Under the pieces are notes generated by a model that saw only the letters and a list, made by a program, of their open reading frames with translations, made no database searches and was not told the DNA's origin. The translations under genes were made by a program, and so were the position numbers. Positions 1-12,300 of a stretch of DNA of 64,000 bases are shown one piece after another. The stretch comes from Lentinus brumalis (Eukaryota; Basidiomycota; Agaricomycetes; Polyporales; Polyporaceae): assembly GCA_001792895.1 (NCBI GenBank), contig MARA01000003.1:2604001-2668000 (forward strand), given 5' to 3'. Each line of letters begins with the position of its first letter. The stretch's first letter is position 1.

Positions 1-3000
1 TATGATCACCAGGTGTACGCGGCGTGGAGTGCGTTCTGTGCCCTCGCTGCCTCCTGCACTGGGGCCTGGAGGACGAGGGAGGGCTCGAGGATCTGGTTCC
101 GCCCGATACCCGTGGCGCAGCCGGGATCTGACCGCTGACACTCCCAGCAGGTACACGAACACCGCACGGGCTGTCGGAGCGTGGCGCGCCGCAGGACGTC
201 GAGTCGACGAAAGTACGTACTTCCGTCAGTCGTCAGCTTGCTGCATTCCACGCGTCCGCCGGGACAGCGGTGGGCAGTGCTACTCCGCGTACTTGACTCG
301 CTTCTCCTTCCACGCAGACTCGCCCACGCGACTGGGACGCTCGAACAGACGCAGCTCGGGACCCTCAGGACCGCGATATACGGCCGGCCGCGCCCGCAAT
401 CTCGAGACACGGCGCAGAGTAAGTACCTCACTCGTCGCCGCAATATCAGGTTTCATGTGCCTTGCAGGCCTCTGCGGTCGACGGTCCGCCGTCTCGCTCG
501 TCTGCCGCGTCAAGACATAGCAGAAGAGCGATACCGGAGCCCCGGAATCGCGTCTCTCGCAGCGCATCGAGATCTCGTCCGGAAGAGCCTGGAACAGAGC
601 ACCCGTACGCTGCGCTGTCCTGCCTGTTCGCCCGTATGTCGCTGACGAGAAGATTAGCAACCGGGTACACGGCCGGCGTGACGCACGCGGCTCGAAATAC
701 TCAGTCTGCCGCGTTTCCGGCCCTCCAGTTCACAGAGCGGTCTCGAGCAACAGAAACCTCCGAGTGCAGCTTCATAGCGTGTTGCAGGCTTGTTGCAGGC
801 CGGAATCCACGTCGCTCTCTTCGGCACCAAGCTGTCAGGCAGCGTACACGCGCCATGCCGGACGTGTTTACTGGATCAAATCCGAGCTACTCGCCTCCGG
901 GAGTCGGCAATATCCGTGCTAAACCTACACCCATTGCGTACCTCTCACTGACGACGCAAAGCCGCAGGGATGCAGCCACGTCGCGCTGCTAGTGCTCGAG
1001 TTATGCAGCTCTCGGAGTCTCGGGACAGCCTCGAAGGGCGGGCACACGTCGATTCCCGTACAACCACGTTGCGGCGTCCAGCGTACGATAGGACGCTGGA
1101 CGCTCGCGATACACGGCCACCCACCCTGCGAGACAGCCGTAAACAACGGTCTCTGACAGCTTGTGCCTCCTCGGCTTCCCCGCTTCGGCTCGGCTGTCAA
1201 TGCTGGCCGCTCGCTGAAGACTCAATTCGGTTCTGCGGACGCAACCTCGTCGTGCCAGTGCTCCTCGACGCCTGAGAGCAGAGTGAGCACTCCTCGCCAG
1301 ACGAGATAGGCCGTCCCGCACGCGCAGCAGCACTGTGGTCTTTACAGCTTCCGGAGCCTTGCAGCGGACAGCCGGGCTGAACAGCAGGTATGTCGTTGCT
1401 CGTGGGATTTGCCTCTCGTCCGAACACGCCAGCCGTCGTGACGTATTCTCGCTTGCTGACCACTGCCGGGACCCCAGAACAACCCCACCGCACACGATGC
1501 AGTGTAAGTCATGCTCGCACAGAAGCGTCGGGCCATGATCGGAAACTCTTCCAAGTCGCGCAATCAAGCCTGTCGGGAGCAACACGACGGTAAGTATGTC
1601 TCCGAAGTTGCCCCTTCCTCGCTGATACAATTGTCAGAACCGTGTACACCAGGGAAATTTGTCCAGCTCTCTGACCAATACAAGGCCGCTCATGGGGTGC
1701 TCAGTGCTCTCAGAAATTCCGCGCTGCAGCTAACACCGCTAGTGAGCCGGCTTGGGAATGGGTCTGTACTTCCCCTTTTCGATCGGGTCCCAGCTCGACT
1801 GCTCTCAACCGGCACTACTTACCATGCATACCGGAGCTCGTGGCGCGTTTCAGTGCTCGATACTGCAGCCTTCGTCCACGCAGTAAGCTGCTCTCGATCT
1901 GCGCAAGACTGTTTCGCTCGGCTCGGAGGGGCACGCACGACGCAGTCAGGGAGGCAAGCGCACCGTGAAGCACTGCGAGCACCTTGTCACGTACTTGGTT
2001 TTGCGGTCTCAGAGGTATGTTTCGTGTCCTTTCTGTCTTACGCTGAAGCTGGAGTGCCGAGACGTATACAGAGCACGATGGCTCCCAACTGACACCGGCT
2101 CGGGCTCTGCCACGCGGGACGGCACGTCACTTTCACACAGAAGCGTCGGGACGCGACGCGGACACTCTGGTTCGCTCGATGCTGTGTCTCCAGTGGAGTT
2201 TGCTCCACGAGCGAATCCCCCGCCGGTACCGTCAGGATGGTCAACACCGACGCATCTGAAGAGGTGCGTGTGCGTGTTTCTTCTTGAGATCTCTGTCTAG
2301 TACAAGACCGCTCACGGGGTTTCACAGAAATTTCAAGCCATGGCTGCCTCGAATTCGGGTTCCAGCTCGGGCTACTCCTTGACTGCGCTCTCAGATCAGG
2401 ACTACCATGCATTCCGGAGCTCAGAAGCCGCACATATCAGGCATTCGATTCCTCGGCATCCTCCATCATGTCGACCGAGGCGACGAGCCGAATTTTGTCC
2501 TGGCGGCGATCTACCGCACGCTGCGACAATAGGTCTGCAGACATTTGCGCTATGCTGTCCCTCATCGCTCATTGTTCATTCCACAGCTACAGAGTACACG
2601 AAGGACTGCTTGACGATACTGTAGAGCCCGGGAGGCGCGTTCAAACTTATTGATCACCATTCATCCTCACAGAGTACATGCATTCAAACGGCCAGCGGAC
2701 CCCTTGTACTCCAGCTGGGAAGAGATGTCCCGGGCCGAAGAGCGCGAAGCTGCGAACACTTCCGTGGTACGTGCTCTTCGGATCCCTCTGACAGTCGTCT
2801 GGCTGTACTGATGGGTTGTGCATCATTCTGCGGACAGACTTGGGAGATTGTCGCCCGTGTACCTCCGTGGAAGCGGCTTCGTCGCACCTACTCACGCACG
2901 TCAAATTTACATGCATTACGGACACAGACTCGTTGCGATGCGCAGCCGCATGTCCTCTACTCAGCGCATGCAGTAGACGATGCGGGGTAGCCAGAACGCC

Positions 3001-3860
3001 GTATTTAATGGTATTCGGATCATGGACTGAACCCGCAAATCTGGTTGCGACTTCAACAACGCTGATCGCAATCCCTGCGCGTCTCGAGCTTTACATTTAC
3101 CCTCGCGAGACTCCCGAGTGCGAGTCTTGATCTCGGTGAGCGTTGCCGGCAGTCCATGATGCCTGGAAACATATTGCTCATCCGCTCCTCGACTGCGCAC
3201 GCAGGTAGGCCCATACGAAGAACTTGTGCAGGCCACAGGCCCTTGCATGACACCCCTCTCATCACATGCACGACAGGAACGAACCGGCAGTCACGCGTCT
3301 TGGGTACGTCGCGCGGTATGCCGAGCACGTTCCGCACGCAACTCGGTGCATCGCATCATTGGGGATGTTACTGGCAAACTCCCGAGCGACGCAACGGGCA
3401 GGGAACAGACCGCGTACCACGGTGAAAGCTCTCAACCTGAACCCTCGTATCTGCGACGATGCTGACAGGTTCTTTACAGAATCCTCGCCGTATCGATCCA
3501 CGCCCTGAGCCCTCGAATTCCACGGCCGCTTACCGCGGCCTTCCCCGCTCTTCCTCCAAATTGCCAGTATCGTTCACTCGATCATAAGGGCCTCTCCGAG
3601 CCATGCGAGACGGCGAATGTGCTCGTTTGCTGTTGCGGTCTCTGGTACATCGCTGCCCCATGTCTAGGACACTTGTCAACATGTCGACATCCTCTCACTT
3701 TTGAGAGAGGCGATACTGAGCCAGGTGCGTGTTTCTCGCCTTGCAGCAAGACGTCCGCCTCGCCTCCGGCCATGCAATCTCGCGAACAGCGTTTGAAGCA
3801 CAGGTTCTTGGACATGCACGTCATCAGCATACCTGCGCTCCTGCTTACGCTCACTGCAGC
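1..3860. other. No confident gene; degenerate 620-bp internal repeats (copy 1)
   Basis: No reading frame here is convincing. Many short stretches look like splice signals (GTAAGT or GTATGT donors, CTGAC/CTGAT branch sites, CAG acceptors). About 1380-2000 and 2005-2620 resemble each other at an offset of about 621 bp: the segments at 1515 and 2136, and at 1680 and 2301, are clearly alike. It may be a decayed multi-exon gene or gene family. One short stretch, 2677-2766, between an acceptor-like and a donor-like site, reads as an acidic helix-like peptide in one frame. Confidence 0.5.
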
Positions 3861-3904
3861 CCATGATTTCAGGACGTCGGGAGGACATGGCTTACAAGGA
3901 TGCG

Positions 3905-4461
3905 CTACCAGTCCCAGAAACTTTGTACACGCTCGTCAATAGAGACCGTGTCCTCCTCCGAGTCGTCAGCTCCGTCTGGGACGACCGCAGGCGTCTTGAT
4001 GACCCGCATCCTCAGCTTCTTCGACCGAGTAGCAGGGTCGCGCCTCCGTCCCCTGACGACGTCGTAATCCGACCGTCTCTTGCGGACGGGCCTGTCAAAC
4101 AAGCCTGCCGCGTCAGCAGCGGCCAGCTCGGCGGCGGTCGCGTGCCGGAAGCCAGTCGTGCGGACCTTCCAGCGGATCCAGAGGAGCTCGAGGAGAGCAA
4201 GGCTGCCCGTCGCGCTGCCCGGATCGCCGAACGGGACGAGCTCGACCGGCCAGCGGTCGACGAGTATCCCGTACTTGCGCACGATGTGCGGCCAGTACGT
4301 CCTGTAGTGCATCTGGGCGGCGGTGTCGCCGGTGATCTCACCTGCAGGGAGGGTGAGTCCTGTGTGGGAGGTTGCGGGCTCGAAGACTACTCACAGAGAC
4401 GTCTCGCGATGATCTTGCGCAGTCTGGCGCGTGTCCAGGCGACCCGCTGATCGTAGTTCAT
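3905..4461 (-). CDS. Agaricomycete-type hypothetical protein (copy 1)
   Basis: Two exons, 4395-4461 and 3905-4341, joined across a 53-nt GTGAGT...GCAG intron with matching phase, give a 167-residue protein. It starts with a basic helix (RARLRKIIARR), followed by a motif around MHYRTYW and YGILVDRWPVELVPF. It ends in a basic patch (RKRRSDYDVVRGRRR) and an acidic tail (DDSEEDTVS). The layout resembles a lineage-expanded family of uncharacterised Agaricomycete proteins in which a (H/Y)G-x-L-x-x-WP motif follows a helical segment; this is from memory. A further exon may precede the chosen ATG: a GTGAGC donor near 4523 joins in frame to an acceptor at about 4474. Function unknown. Nothing like a transposase catalytic triad is visible. 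Confidence 0.6.
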
Positions 4462-4469
4462 GTTGCAGA

Positions 4470-6910
4470 CAGTGCTAGGACGATGTCAGGCCATGGGTAC
4501 CTCGGCTGCGTGTGTCGCCATGCTGCTCACCTCAAGTTCGTCCGAGTGCGTACGGAATCGAGTGGTCGGGAACACGACGTCCAGGCGGCATTATAACACT
4601 CGCGTGAGTCGCTTGCAGCGCGCATTCCGACGTCACTTGGCCCGAAGTACGAGCCTCTCGGTCGGCCACTCTCGAGCCAACCAGGCAGCCGTTTGAGACG
4701 TTCATTACGCTGCGTTGTGCTGCGACTGCCCTCCTTGCGGCATGCAATGCACATGGCTGCACACGCTCTAAGTATCTACGATGCTTGAGCGCGGTTGAGC
4801 GCGAGATGTACCTACTACATGTGACTGCCCAGACGTCAGGAACTCAAGGGATTGGCCGCTTTGAGGACCGGCGACTCGCGCTACAAGGTAGCTTTCGATG
4901 TCGATGCATCTGGGCCCGAAATGCGACAAGTGCATAGCTTCGGAGGCAGCTACATGGCAGCTTGAAGCAAATGGCCTGACTTGCACCAGCAGCATGCTTT
5001 CATGCTACGAGCACAACGGTGCACGACGTGCTCGACAGAACAAGCTCGCAAAAACGGTCGCACGACATGCTGCATTGCGCACTGCACATTCACGTCCGCA
5101 CGTCCCATCCTTCGAGTGTTCAAGTCGACATACAGACACGCTATGGCCAGACTACGTGCACTCGGGTCTACTTACGAATCGCAGCACCCCGAGGGTCGCT
5201 CTATGGATGCGCTCGACGGCACTGGACTCTCAAGCGCAAGGGGAACCTAGGACTCGGACGCGGCTTCGAGTGTGCCGCCCTCGAGCTCAAGTGCAATGCA
5301 AGCCATTTGTCGGTCACTAGTCGCTCCCAGCGTCGATCTCGCAGACATGCTCAGACTTCACACCGGCGGCGACCAGGCCAATCAGTCCAGGACGAACGCA
5401 GTATTCGAGTGATCAAGAATATGATATATTCCGTACCTACGTGGACATTCCTCAACACAACTGCGTATGTCGCAGCCCGGGCAACGCCAGAATCGACGGC
5501 GACGTTGTTGGACGCTCTCCTCGGAGAGTGCGTCCTGAAAGAGACCGCCATCTCAAGACTGCTCGAGACGTCCGGGAGCGGCGCGCCCGCCTGCGGCTCG
5601 CAAGTCGCCGCTGGCAGTCCCGACTCCGAGTCTTGAGCCGATGAGCAGGCCCGCGGGCTGCGTCTTGGGCGACCTCGAGAAGCGGGGCTCCGCCGATGTG
5701 AGGCCGTCGATCCTGCGCTGGCGCGTCGCGATCATCGTTCGAGCTTCGATTCGCTGCGACGCCCGATGTCGACTGGATGGTACGGCGCCGGATGGTCGTG
5801 GTGGAGTCTGCGGTCTCCAGTGCCGGGGTGGACGACATTCCTTGGACGATGCCGGCGGAGGGACGTCCGGTCTCTGCGCTGTAGATCGAGCGGACGGTGT
5901 GCTCGTGAGACGGCAGAACGTCGCCGTCGGATCCATGCACGGCGGAGGGTGAGGGAAGAGGGCGTGGACTGCGGCCGCGTTCTGAACGGTGCAGCAGGCA
6001 GCACATCGCCGTGCCGAGTTGCGAGACGCGGGTGCTGTTCGGAGCGGCTGGAGGACGGGGGCGGCGAGGACGGAGGCGAGGACCGGGTGCGAGACCAGAA
6101 GGGCTGCCGTGGGCAGTGCGTGCACTGTTTGGACGGGGTGGTTCGTCGATAAAGGATAGTCGGGGTCGGGTCTGCGCTGTCAGCACTCGTGCTTGCTCCC
6201 CCTCACTCACCTGTCCTCTCGAGCGTGCGCTGTGCGTGCGTCGCCATCCCCTCGGCCACTCACCTTGCTGTCCGGCCGGCTGCACGCCCGCCGCGGGCTC
6301 TGTCGTCTGCGCTCGAGGATGTACTCGGTGGGTGGTTCGTTGCAGACGAGATGTGGACACTGACGTACCTGGATCCCATCGCAGATGTTCGCGTCACGCG
6401 AACTTCGCGGTGCACTCGGACTGGCGTAGACGAGGCGAGTATGGACACTGGTACGTCACGGTCTACTGCTGCCAGTCTATGCGCATCACTGACGACTGCA
6501 CCTTGGCATGCAGGAGACGTCTTCACGGCGCGCAGGGACCGTGTGCGCTGCGAGTCGCGCATGGAGGCGAGAGCTTGCAGCTCGAATTGCGAGCCGTACT
6601 GTGCATCGAGACGGTCAGTTGCGTCTCCGGGGACCGTGTCTCCACGCTCACCTGCGCACAAGCACGGCTGTGCGTGTTTCCTCGCGGGCGCGGGAGTAGA
6701 GTAGGCGGACGAGGGCCCGAGAGTGTGAGCGAGTTCAGCCAATGGGAAGCCAGGTCGCGTCTGCAAGCGCCGAGAACGCAGTGAGCTCTGAGTCTGACCG
6801 CGCGTGCACACGGCGACCGAGCCTCGTAGCGCACACGAGCTGGCGTTGCTCGTCTGGTCGGCGTTCTGTGTCGATCGTCTGTCTCGTTTCCTGCTCGGAA
6901 CCATGAACAT
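4470..6910. other. GC-rich stretch of uncertain coding status (copy 1)
   Basis: Several long overlapping frames are open on both strands, as expected by chance in GC-rich DNA. The best candidates are on the minus strand: 5452-6360 and 6260-6910 are Ser/Thr/Pro/Arg-rich and could be low-complexity exons upstream of the gene at 3905-4461, with GTGAGC/GTGAGT donors near 6650 and 6210. No conserved domain can be named. The same stretch is repeated at 13826-16266. Confidence 0.35.
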
Positions 6911-7267
6911 CCCTCCTTCCCATCCTCACGCGGGTTGGCGTTTCTTGCTGGCACGTAAATGAAAGCTGTTATCGGCGGTCCTTCTGTCACTTGTACTACA
7001 ATTGTTGAACTAGGTGCTGTTACTCCGGATGGTGGTGCTTCTGTCAATGTCATCGTTGGCACAAACTTTGCATGTCCATCATTCGACCATCATTAAATCG
7101 AGTGCTTACCCCGATAAGAATGGCTTGTTACCGATTGTTATCCGGCGTGTAGCGCCGGTAGCGCGTTTGCACGCGTCGGTGAGCGCGTTGCTCTCAACCT
7201 CTCCTCCTCCGCTCCGCTCACCTCCTCCCACAACGTCCTCGCCGTCGCGCTCGTCGACGGCGACACT
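6911..7267. promoter_or_regulatory. Promoter-like segment upstream of the CDCA7-like gene (copy 1)
   Basis: This segment is clearly richer in A and T than its surroundings and lies directly upstream of the ATG at 7268. If the minus-strand frames below 6910 are exons, it is a shared divergent promoter. A pyrimidine-rich stretch at 7196-7260 precedes the start codon, as in many fungal 5' leaders. It also holds a 45-codon open frame (6959-7096, plus strand). Confidence 0.4.
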
Positions 7268-9046
7268 ATGAACGGCGTCAACTACTCTGAGCTTGCGAAC
7301 TGGGACGGCGGGCTCTTGCCAACATCTGGCGGTGACACCGACTTCAGTTCAGGGCCAGCTTCGCCCGCACCGCGCATGGGAACGGACGCTGCCACTGATG
7401 CTTCTCCCGCCAACGATGCGCCATCTGTGCCTTCTGGACCTCTTGACCTGCTTGCATATGCAACTACGATGAGCGCCGCCCTCGCTGAAAATCAAAACAC
7501 GGAGGCGTTGCAAAAAGACGCGGCACTAGGGGGCGAACGATCTGACGTGGAGATGGCGGAGGCGACATCAGCGGACGCGTCAAGCACGGTGAGTGGACCT
7601 CTACGCGCTGTCAAGGAGGAAGAACAGGAGGTTGACTGGTACGCGGGGGGTGAACAGAGCAAGGCGACGCGTATGACCCCGCTGTTCACACCCGAGCTGG
7701 AAGAGAAAGAGGTACGTCTCCTTCGTTTGCGGGGTTGTGGCGGGAGGATCTCACCCGCCCGCGCGAAGCAGCCTAACCCTTTGCCAATGTCCACGGACAC
7801 GACTCAGCAACCTCTGGAAACACGCGCTACGCGTTCTATCACACCTCCAGCGGAAACAGTCTCACTTGAGACCGACCGACCGGCGGTCAACGGCGTGCAG
7901 ACGAACGGCGATGCTGATGCTGCAGCTGCTAGTCGGAAGAATTCGAGCAACACAATCGTGCAAGAGGAGGATGCAAGCTCGTTGCTCGATGCCGATGGCG
8001 AGACGGATGACGAGACGGGCACTCCTGCACATCCTGTCGCACAGATTCCTACCTGGCGCCTTGGTTCATATACGGACGAGTTCCTGGACGCTGCGCAGGA
8101 GTACTACGTGTCCCGCTCGCAGACTGCAGCACCGTCCACTCCACAAGACGCACCCCAGTTCTCTCCGCCCCCTTCTCATGTCATGCCCACACAGCCTCAG
8201 GAGCGGACTCGTAGTGTGTCGCCGTTGGCAGTTGGAGAGCCGGCGCCCATAGCATCCCCTCACTACGTCTCCCGCTCACAGACCGCAGCGCCCTTCACTG
8301 CACAGGGCGCATCCCAGTCATCTCCGGCCACCTCTCAATCCATGCCCGCACAACATCAGGAGCCGACTCGTAGTGTGTCGCCGCTGGCATTTGGAGAGCC
8401 GGCGCCCATAGCATTCCACACACATCCTGATCAGTCTGCTGCAGATTTCGTGAGTGCAACCCATCTGCACGCCTGGTCCTGTACTGACTTCGTCCCTTAG
8501 GCCTCTGCCGGTGAGAACCAGCCCCCGCCGTCGTCCAGCCCCTTGACATCGCCCGCGACGACAGTGCGTTCGCCACGTGCACCTCCGCACAAATCGAACA
8601 AGCGACGCCGGCTGTTTTTCGATGGCGTGGACGTGCCGCCGTTCCCTGACTTCCGCAGACGGGCCATGTACAAGCGGGCGTCAGAGATCCCTATCCTGCA
8701 GGACCCGGAGGTGGGCGGCGACTATGAGTCGCAACTCCAGCAGGTTTTGAATGAAGCCTCTGGGTCGAACGCACGAGCTCTCACTGGAACCGCACCTCTC
8801 GCTGCGAAGAAACGTCGTGGTCGGCCACCGAAGGCGAAGACGCAGGCGCAGACGGCGGTCGCGTCTGCTTCTCCCGAGAGGGCAACACGCGCGAAGAGGC
8901 GGATGAGCGTTGCGGGGTCTGAGAGCGTGAGCGCGGTGTCCATGGGAGCGATGCTTGTAGCGGTTAGACTCGCTGTACGACATACGATATACGATTGTTC
9001 CCGCCTGAGCGAGCGTGACCGCGAGTGTGCCGCCCGATGCAGGTGA
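7268..9046 (+). pseudogene. CDCA7-like gene, 3'-truncated copy
   Basis: Exon 1 (7268-8449) encodes 394 residues without a break and splices in phase 0 (GTGAGT donor, CTTAG acceptor) to exon 2 at 8501. The N-terminal part is disordered and Ser/Pro/Thr-rich, with two repeats beginning YVSRSQTAAP. Exon 2 reaches a nuclear-type basic patch (SNKRRRLF) and an AT-hook core (KKRRGRPPKAK). At 8938 homology to copy 2 stops, and the frame ends at 9046 after about 36 unrelated residues. The second AT-hook and the whole zf-4CXXC_R1 domain are missing, so it could at most make a domain-less N-terminal protein. It is the only copy with an intact exon 1 frame. Confidence 0.75.
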
Positions 9047-9150
9047 GTGCTCGAGCGCCGCGGAGTCTCGTGCTGACGTCTCGGGACAGCGAGCGATGTG
9101 CGCCTGTGCCGGCGAGCGCGACGTCCAGCGATAGAAATGCGAGAAAAGTG

Positions 9151-9325
9151 CGTATATGGGGTATAATTGACAGTGGGGGCGTATATGGGGTATAGTTAAC
9201 GGTGGGCGTATGTGGGGTATACTTGCCAGTGCGTGCGTGGGGTATACTTGGCAGTGCGTGTGTGGTGTATAACCACCAGTGGGCTTGCGGGCGTATGTGG
9301 TGTATGATCACCAGGTGTACGCGGC
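9151..9325. repeat. G-rich minisatellite at the duplication junction
   Basis: Six imperfect units of about 25-31 bp share the core GTATRTGGGGTATA followed by a variable block containing CAGTG. The last unit runs into the first bases of copy 2. The window itself begins inside the equivalent of this last unit. Unit boundaries are approximate because they were aligned by eye. Confidence 0.85.
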
Positions 9326-12300
9326 GTGGAGTGCGTTCTGTGCCCTCGCTGCCTCCTGCACTGGGGCCTGGAGGACGAGGGAGGGCTCGAGGATCTGGTT
9401 CCGCCCGATACCCGTGGCGCAGCCGGGATCTGACCGCTGACACTCCCAGCAGGTACACGAACACCGCACGGGCTGTCGGAGCGTGGCGCGCCGCAGGACG
9501 TCGAGTCGACGAAAGTACGTACTTCCGTCAGTCGTCAGCTTGCTGCATTCCACGCGTCCGCCGGGACAGCGGTGGGCAGTGCTACTCCGCGTACTTGACT
9601 CGCTTCTCCTTCCACGCAGACTCGCCCACGCGACTGGGACACTCGAACAGACGCAGCTCGGGACCCTCAGGACCGCGATGTACGGCCGGCCGCACCCGCA
9701 ATCTCACGGCGCAGAGTAAGTACCTCACTCGTCGCCGCCATATCAAAATTCATGCGTCCTGCAGGCCTCTGTGGTCCACGCTCCGCCGTTCCGCCTGTCT
9801 GCCGCATCACAGACATAGCAGGAGCCCGGAATTGCGTCTCTCGCAGCGCATCGAGATCTCGTCCGGAAGAGCCTTGAACGGAGCACCCGTACGCTGCGCT
9901 GTCCTGCTTGATCGGCTGTATGTCGCTGACGAGAAGATTAGCAACCGGGTACGTGACGCACGCGGCTCGAAATACTCAGTCTGCCGCGTTTCCGGCCCTC
10001 CAGTTCACACGGCGGTCTCGAGCAACAGAAACCTCCGAGTGCAGCTTCATAGCGTGTTGCAGGCTTGTTGCAGGCCGGAATCCACGTCTTCGGCACCAAG
10101 CTGTCAGGCAGCGTACACGCGCCATGCCGGACGTGTTTACTGGATCAAATCCGAGCTACTCGCCTCCGGGAGTCGGCAATATCCGTGCTAAACCTACACC
10201 CATTGCGTACGTACCACTGACGACGCAACGCCGCAGAAATGCAGCCACGTCGCACTGCTAGTGCTCGAATTATGCAGCTCTCGGAGTCTCGGGACAGCCT
10301 CGAAGGGCGGGCACACGTCGATTCCCGTACAACCACGTTGCGGCGTCCAGCGTACGATAGGACGCTGGACGCTCGCGATACACGGCCGCCCACCCTGCGA
10401 GACAACCGTAAACAACGGTCTCTGACAGTTGCGCCTCCTCGGCTTCCCCGCTTCGGCTCGGCTGTCAATGCTGGCCGCTCGCTGAAGACTCAATTCGGTT
10501 CTGCGGACGCAACCTGGTCGTGCCAGTGCTCCTCGATGCCTGAGAGCAGAGTGAGCACTCCTCGCCAGACGAGATAGGCCGTCCCGCACGCGCAGCAGCA
10601 CTGTGGTCTTCACAGCTTCCGGAGCCTTGCAGCGGACGACCGGCCTGAACAGCAGGTATGTCGTTGCTCGTGGGATTTGCCTCTCGTCCGAACACGCCAG
10701 CCGTCGTGACGTATTCTCGCTTGCTGACCACTGCCGGGAACCCAGACAACCCCACCGCACACGATGCAGTGTAAGTCATGCTCGCACAGAAGCGTCGGGC
10801 CATGATCGGAAACTCTTCCGAGTCGCGCAATCAAGCCTGTCGGGAGCAACACGACGGTGAATATGTCTCCGAAGTTGCCCTTCCTCGCTGATACAATTGC
10901 CAGAACTGTGTACACCAGGGAAACTTGTCCAGCTCTCTGACCAATACAAGGCCGCTCATGGGGTGCTCAGTGCTCTCAGAAATTCCGCGCTGCAGCTAAC
11001 ACCGCTAGTGAGCCGGCCTGGGAATGGGAATGGGTCTGTACTTCCCCTTTTCGATCGGGTCCCAGCTCGACTGCTCTCAACCGGCACTACTTACCATGCA
11101 TACCGGAGCTCGTGGCGCGTCTCAGTGCTCGATACTGCAGCCTTCGTCCACGCAGTAAGCTGCTCTCGATCTGCGCAAGACTGTTTCGCTCGGCTCGGAG
11201 GGGCAGAGAGAACGGACGCGGTCGCAGCCTATGTCATCGCTCGTAGGCTTTGTTCCTCTGCCGGATAAGCCAGCCGCTCTCATTTCGCTTCCCCTCCTCC
11301 GTCCTGACGTGTTCTCGCTTGCTGACTAAATCTCCAGAACAACTCGGACATTCCTCCACGCACGACGCAGTCAGGGAGGCAAGCTCACCGTGAAGCACTG
11401 CGAGCACCTTGTCGTGTACTTGGTACTGCGGTCTCAGAGGTATGTTTCGTGTCCTTTTCTGTCTTCCGCTGAAGCTGGAGTGCCGAGACGTATACAGAGC
11501 ACGATGGCTCCCAACTGACACCGGCTCGGGCTCTGCCACGCGGGTCGGCACGTCACTCTCGCACAGAAGCGTCGGGACGCGACGCGGACACTCTTGTTCG
11601 CTCGATGCTGCGTCTCCAGTGGAGTTTGCTCCACGAGCGAATCCCCCACCGGTACCGTCAGGATGGTCAACACCGACGCATCTGAAGAGGTGCGTGTGCG
11701 TGTTTCTTCTCGAGATCTCTGTCTAGTACAAGACCGCTCACGGGGTGTTCACAGAAATTTCACGCCACGGCTGCCTGGAATTCGGGTTCCAGCTCGGGCT
11801 ACTCCTTGACTGCGCTCTCAGATCAGGACTACCATGCATTCCGGAGCTCAGAAGCCGCACATATCAGGCATTCGATTCCTCGGCATCCTCCATCATGTCG
11901 ACCGAGGCGACGAGCCGAATTTTGTCCTGGCGGCGATCTACCGCACGCTGCGACAATAGGTCTGCAGACATTCGCGCTATGCTGTCACTTATCGCTCATT
12001 GTTCATTCCACAGCTACAGAGTACACGAAGGACTGCTTGACGATACTGTAGAGCCCGGGAGGCGCGTTCAAACTTATTGATCACCATTCATTCTCACAGA
12101 GTACATGCAATCAAACGGCCAGCGGACCCCTTGTACTCCAGCTGGGAAGAGATGTCCCGGGCCGAAGAGCGCGAAGCTGCGAACACTTCCGTGGTACGTG
12201 CTCTTCGGATCCTCTCTGACAGTCGTCTGGCTGTACTGATGGGTTGTGCATCATTCTGCGGACAGACTTGGGAGACTGTCGCCCATGTACCTCCGTGGAA

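Larger units (their letters stand above)
1..8937. repeat. Tandem duplication, copy 1
   Basis: The sequence from position 1 is repeated in the same orientation from 9302. Homology ends at 8937 in this copy (18307 in copy 2), inside the CDCA7-like gene. Differences are frequent in 1-3140 (many substitutions, indels of 1 to 153 bp) and in 8428-8937, but 3141-8427 matches copy 2 without any indel and with one substitution seen (near 4705). Position 1 already lies inside the homologous segment, so the true left end may be outside the window. Confidence 0.97.

Noticed and set aside
3905..4461. KDZ-type or other transposase gene
   Set aside because: The encoded 167 residues lack an acidic catalytic triad, a zinc-binding domain or terminal inverted repeats; kept as a hypothetical protein.
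5452..6360. 302-codon minus-strand frame and several overlapping frames on both strands
   Set aside because: In GC-rich DNA all six frames stay open by chance; composition is Arg/Ser/Pro-rich and no domain is visible. Listed only as uncertain.
11206..11358. 153-bp and 72-bp copy differences as exon gain or loss under selection (both multiples of three)
   Set aside because: Neighbouring indels of 1 and 5 bp in the same region show that reading frame is not being kept.
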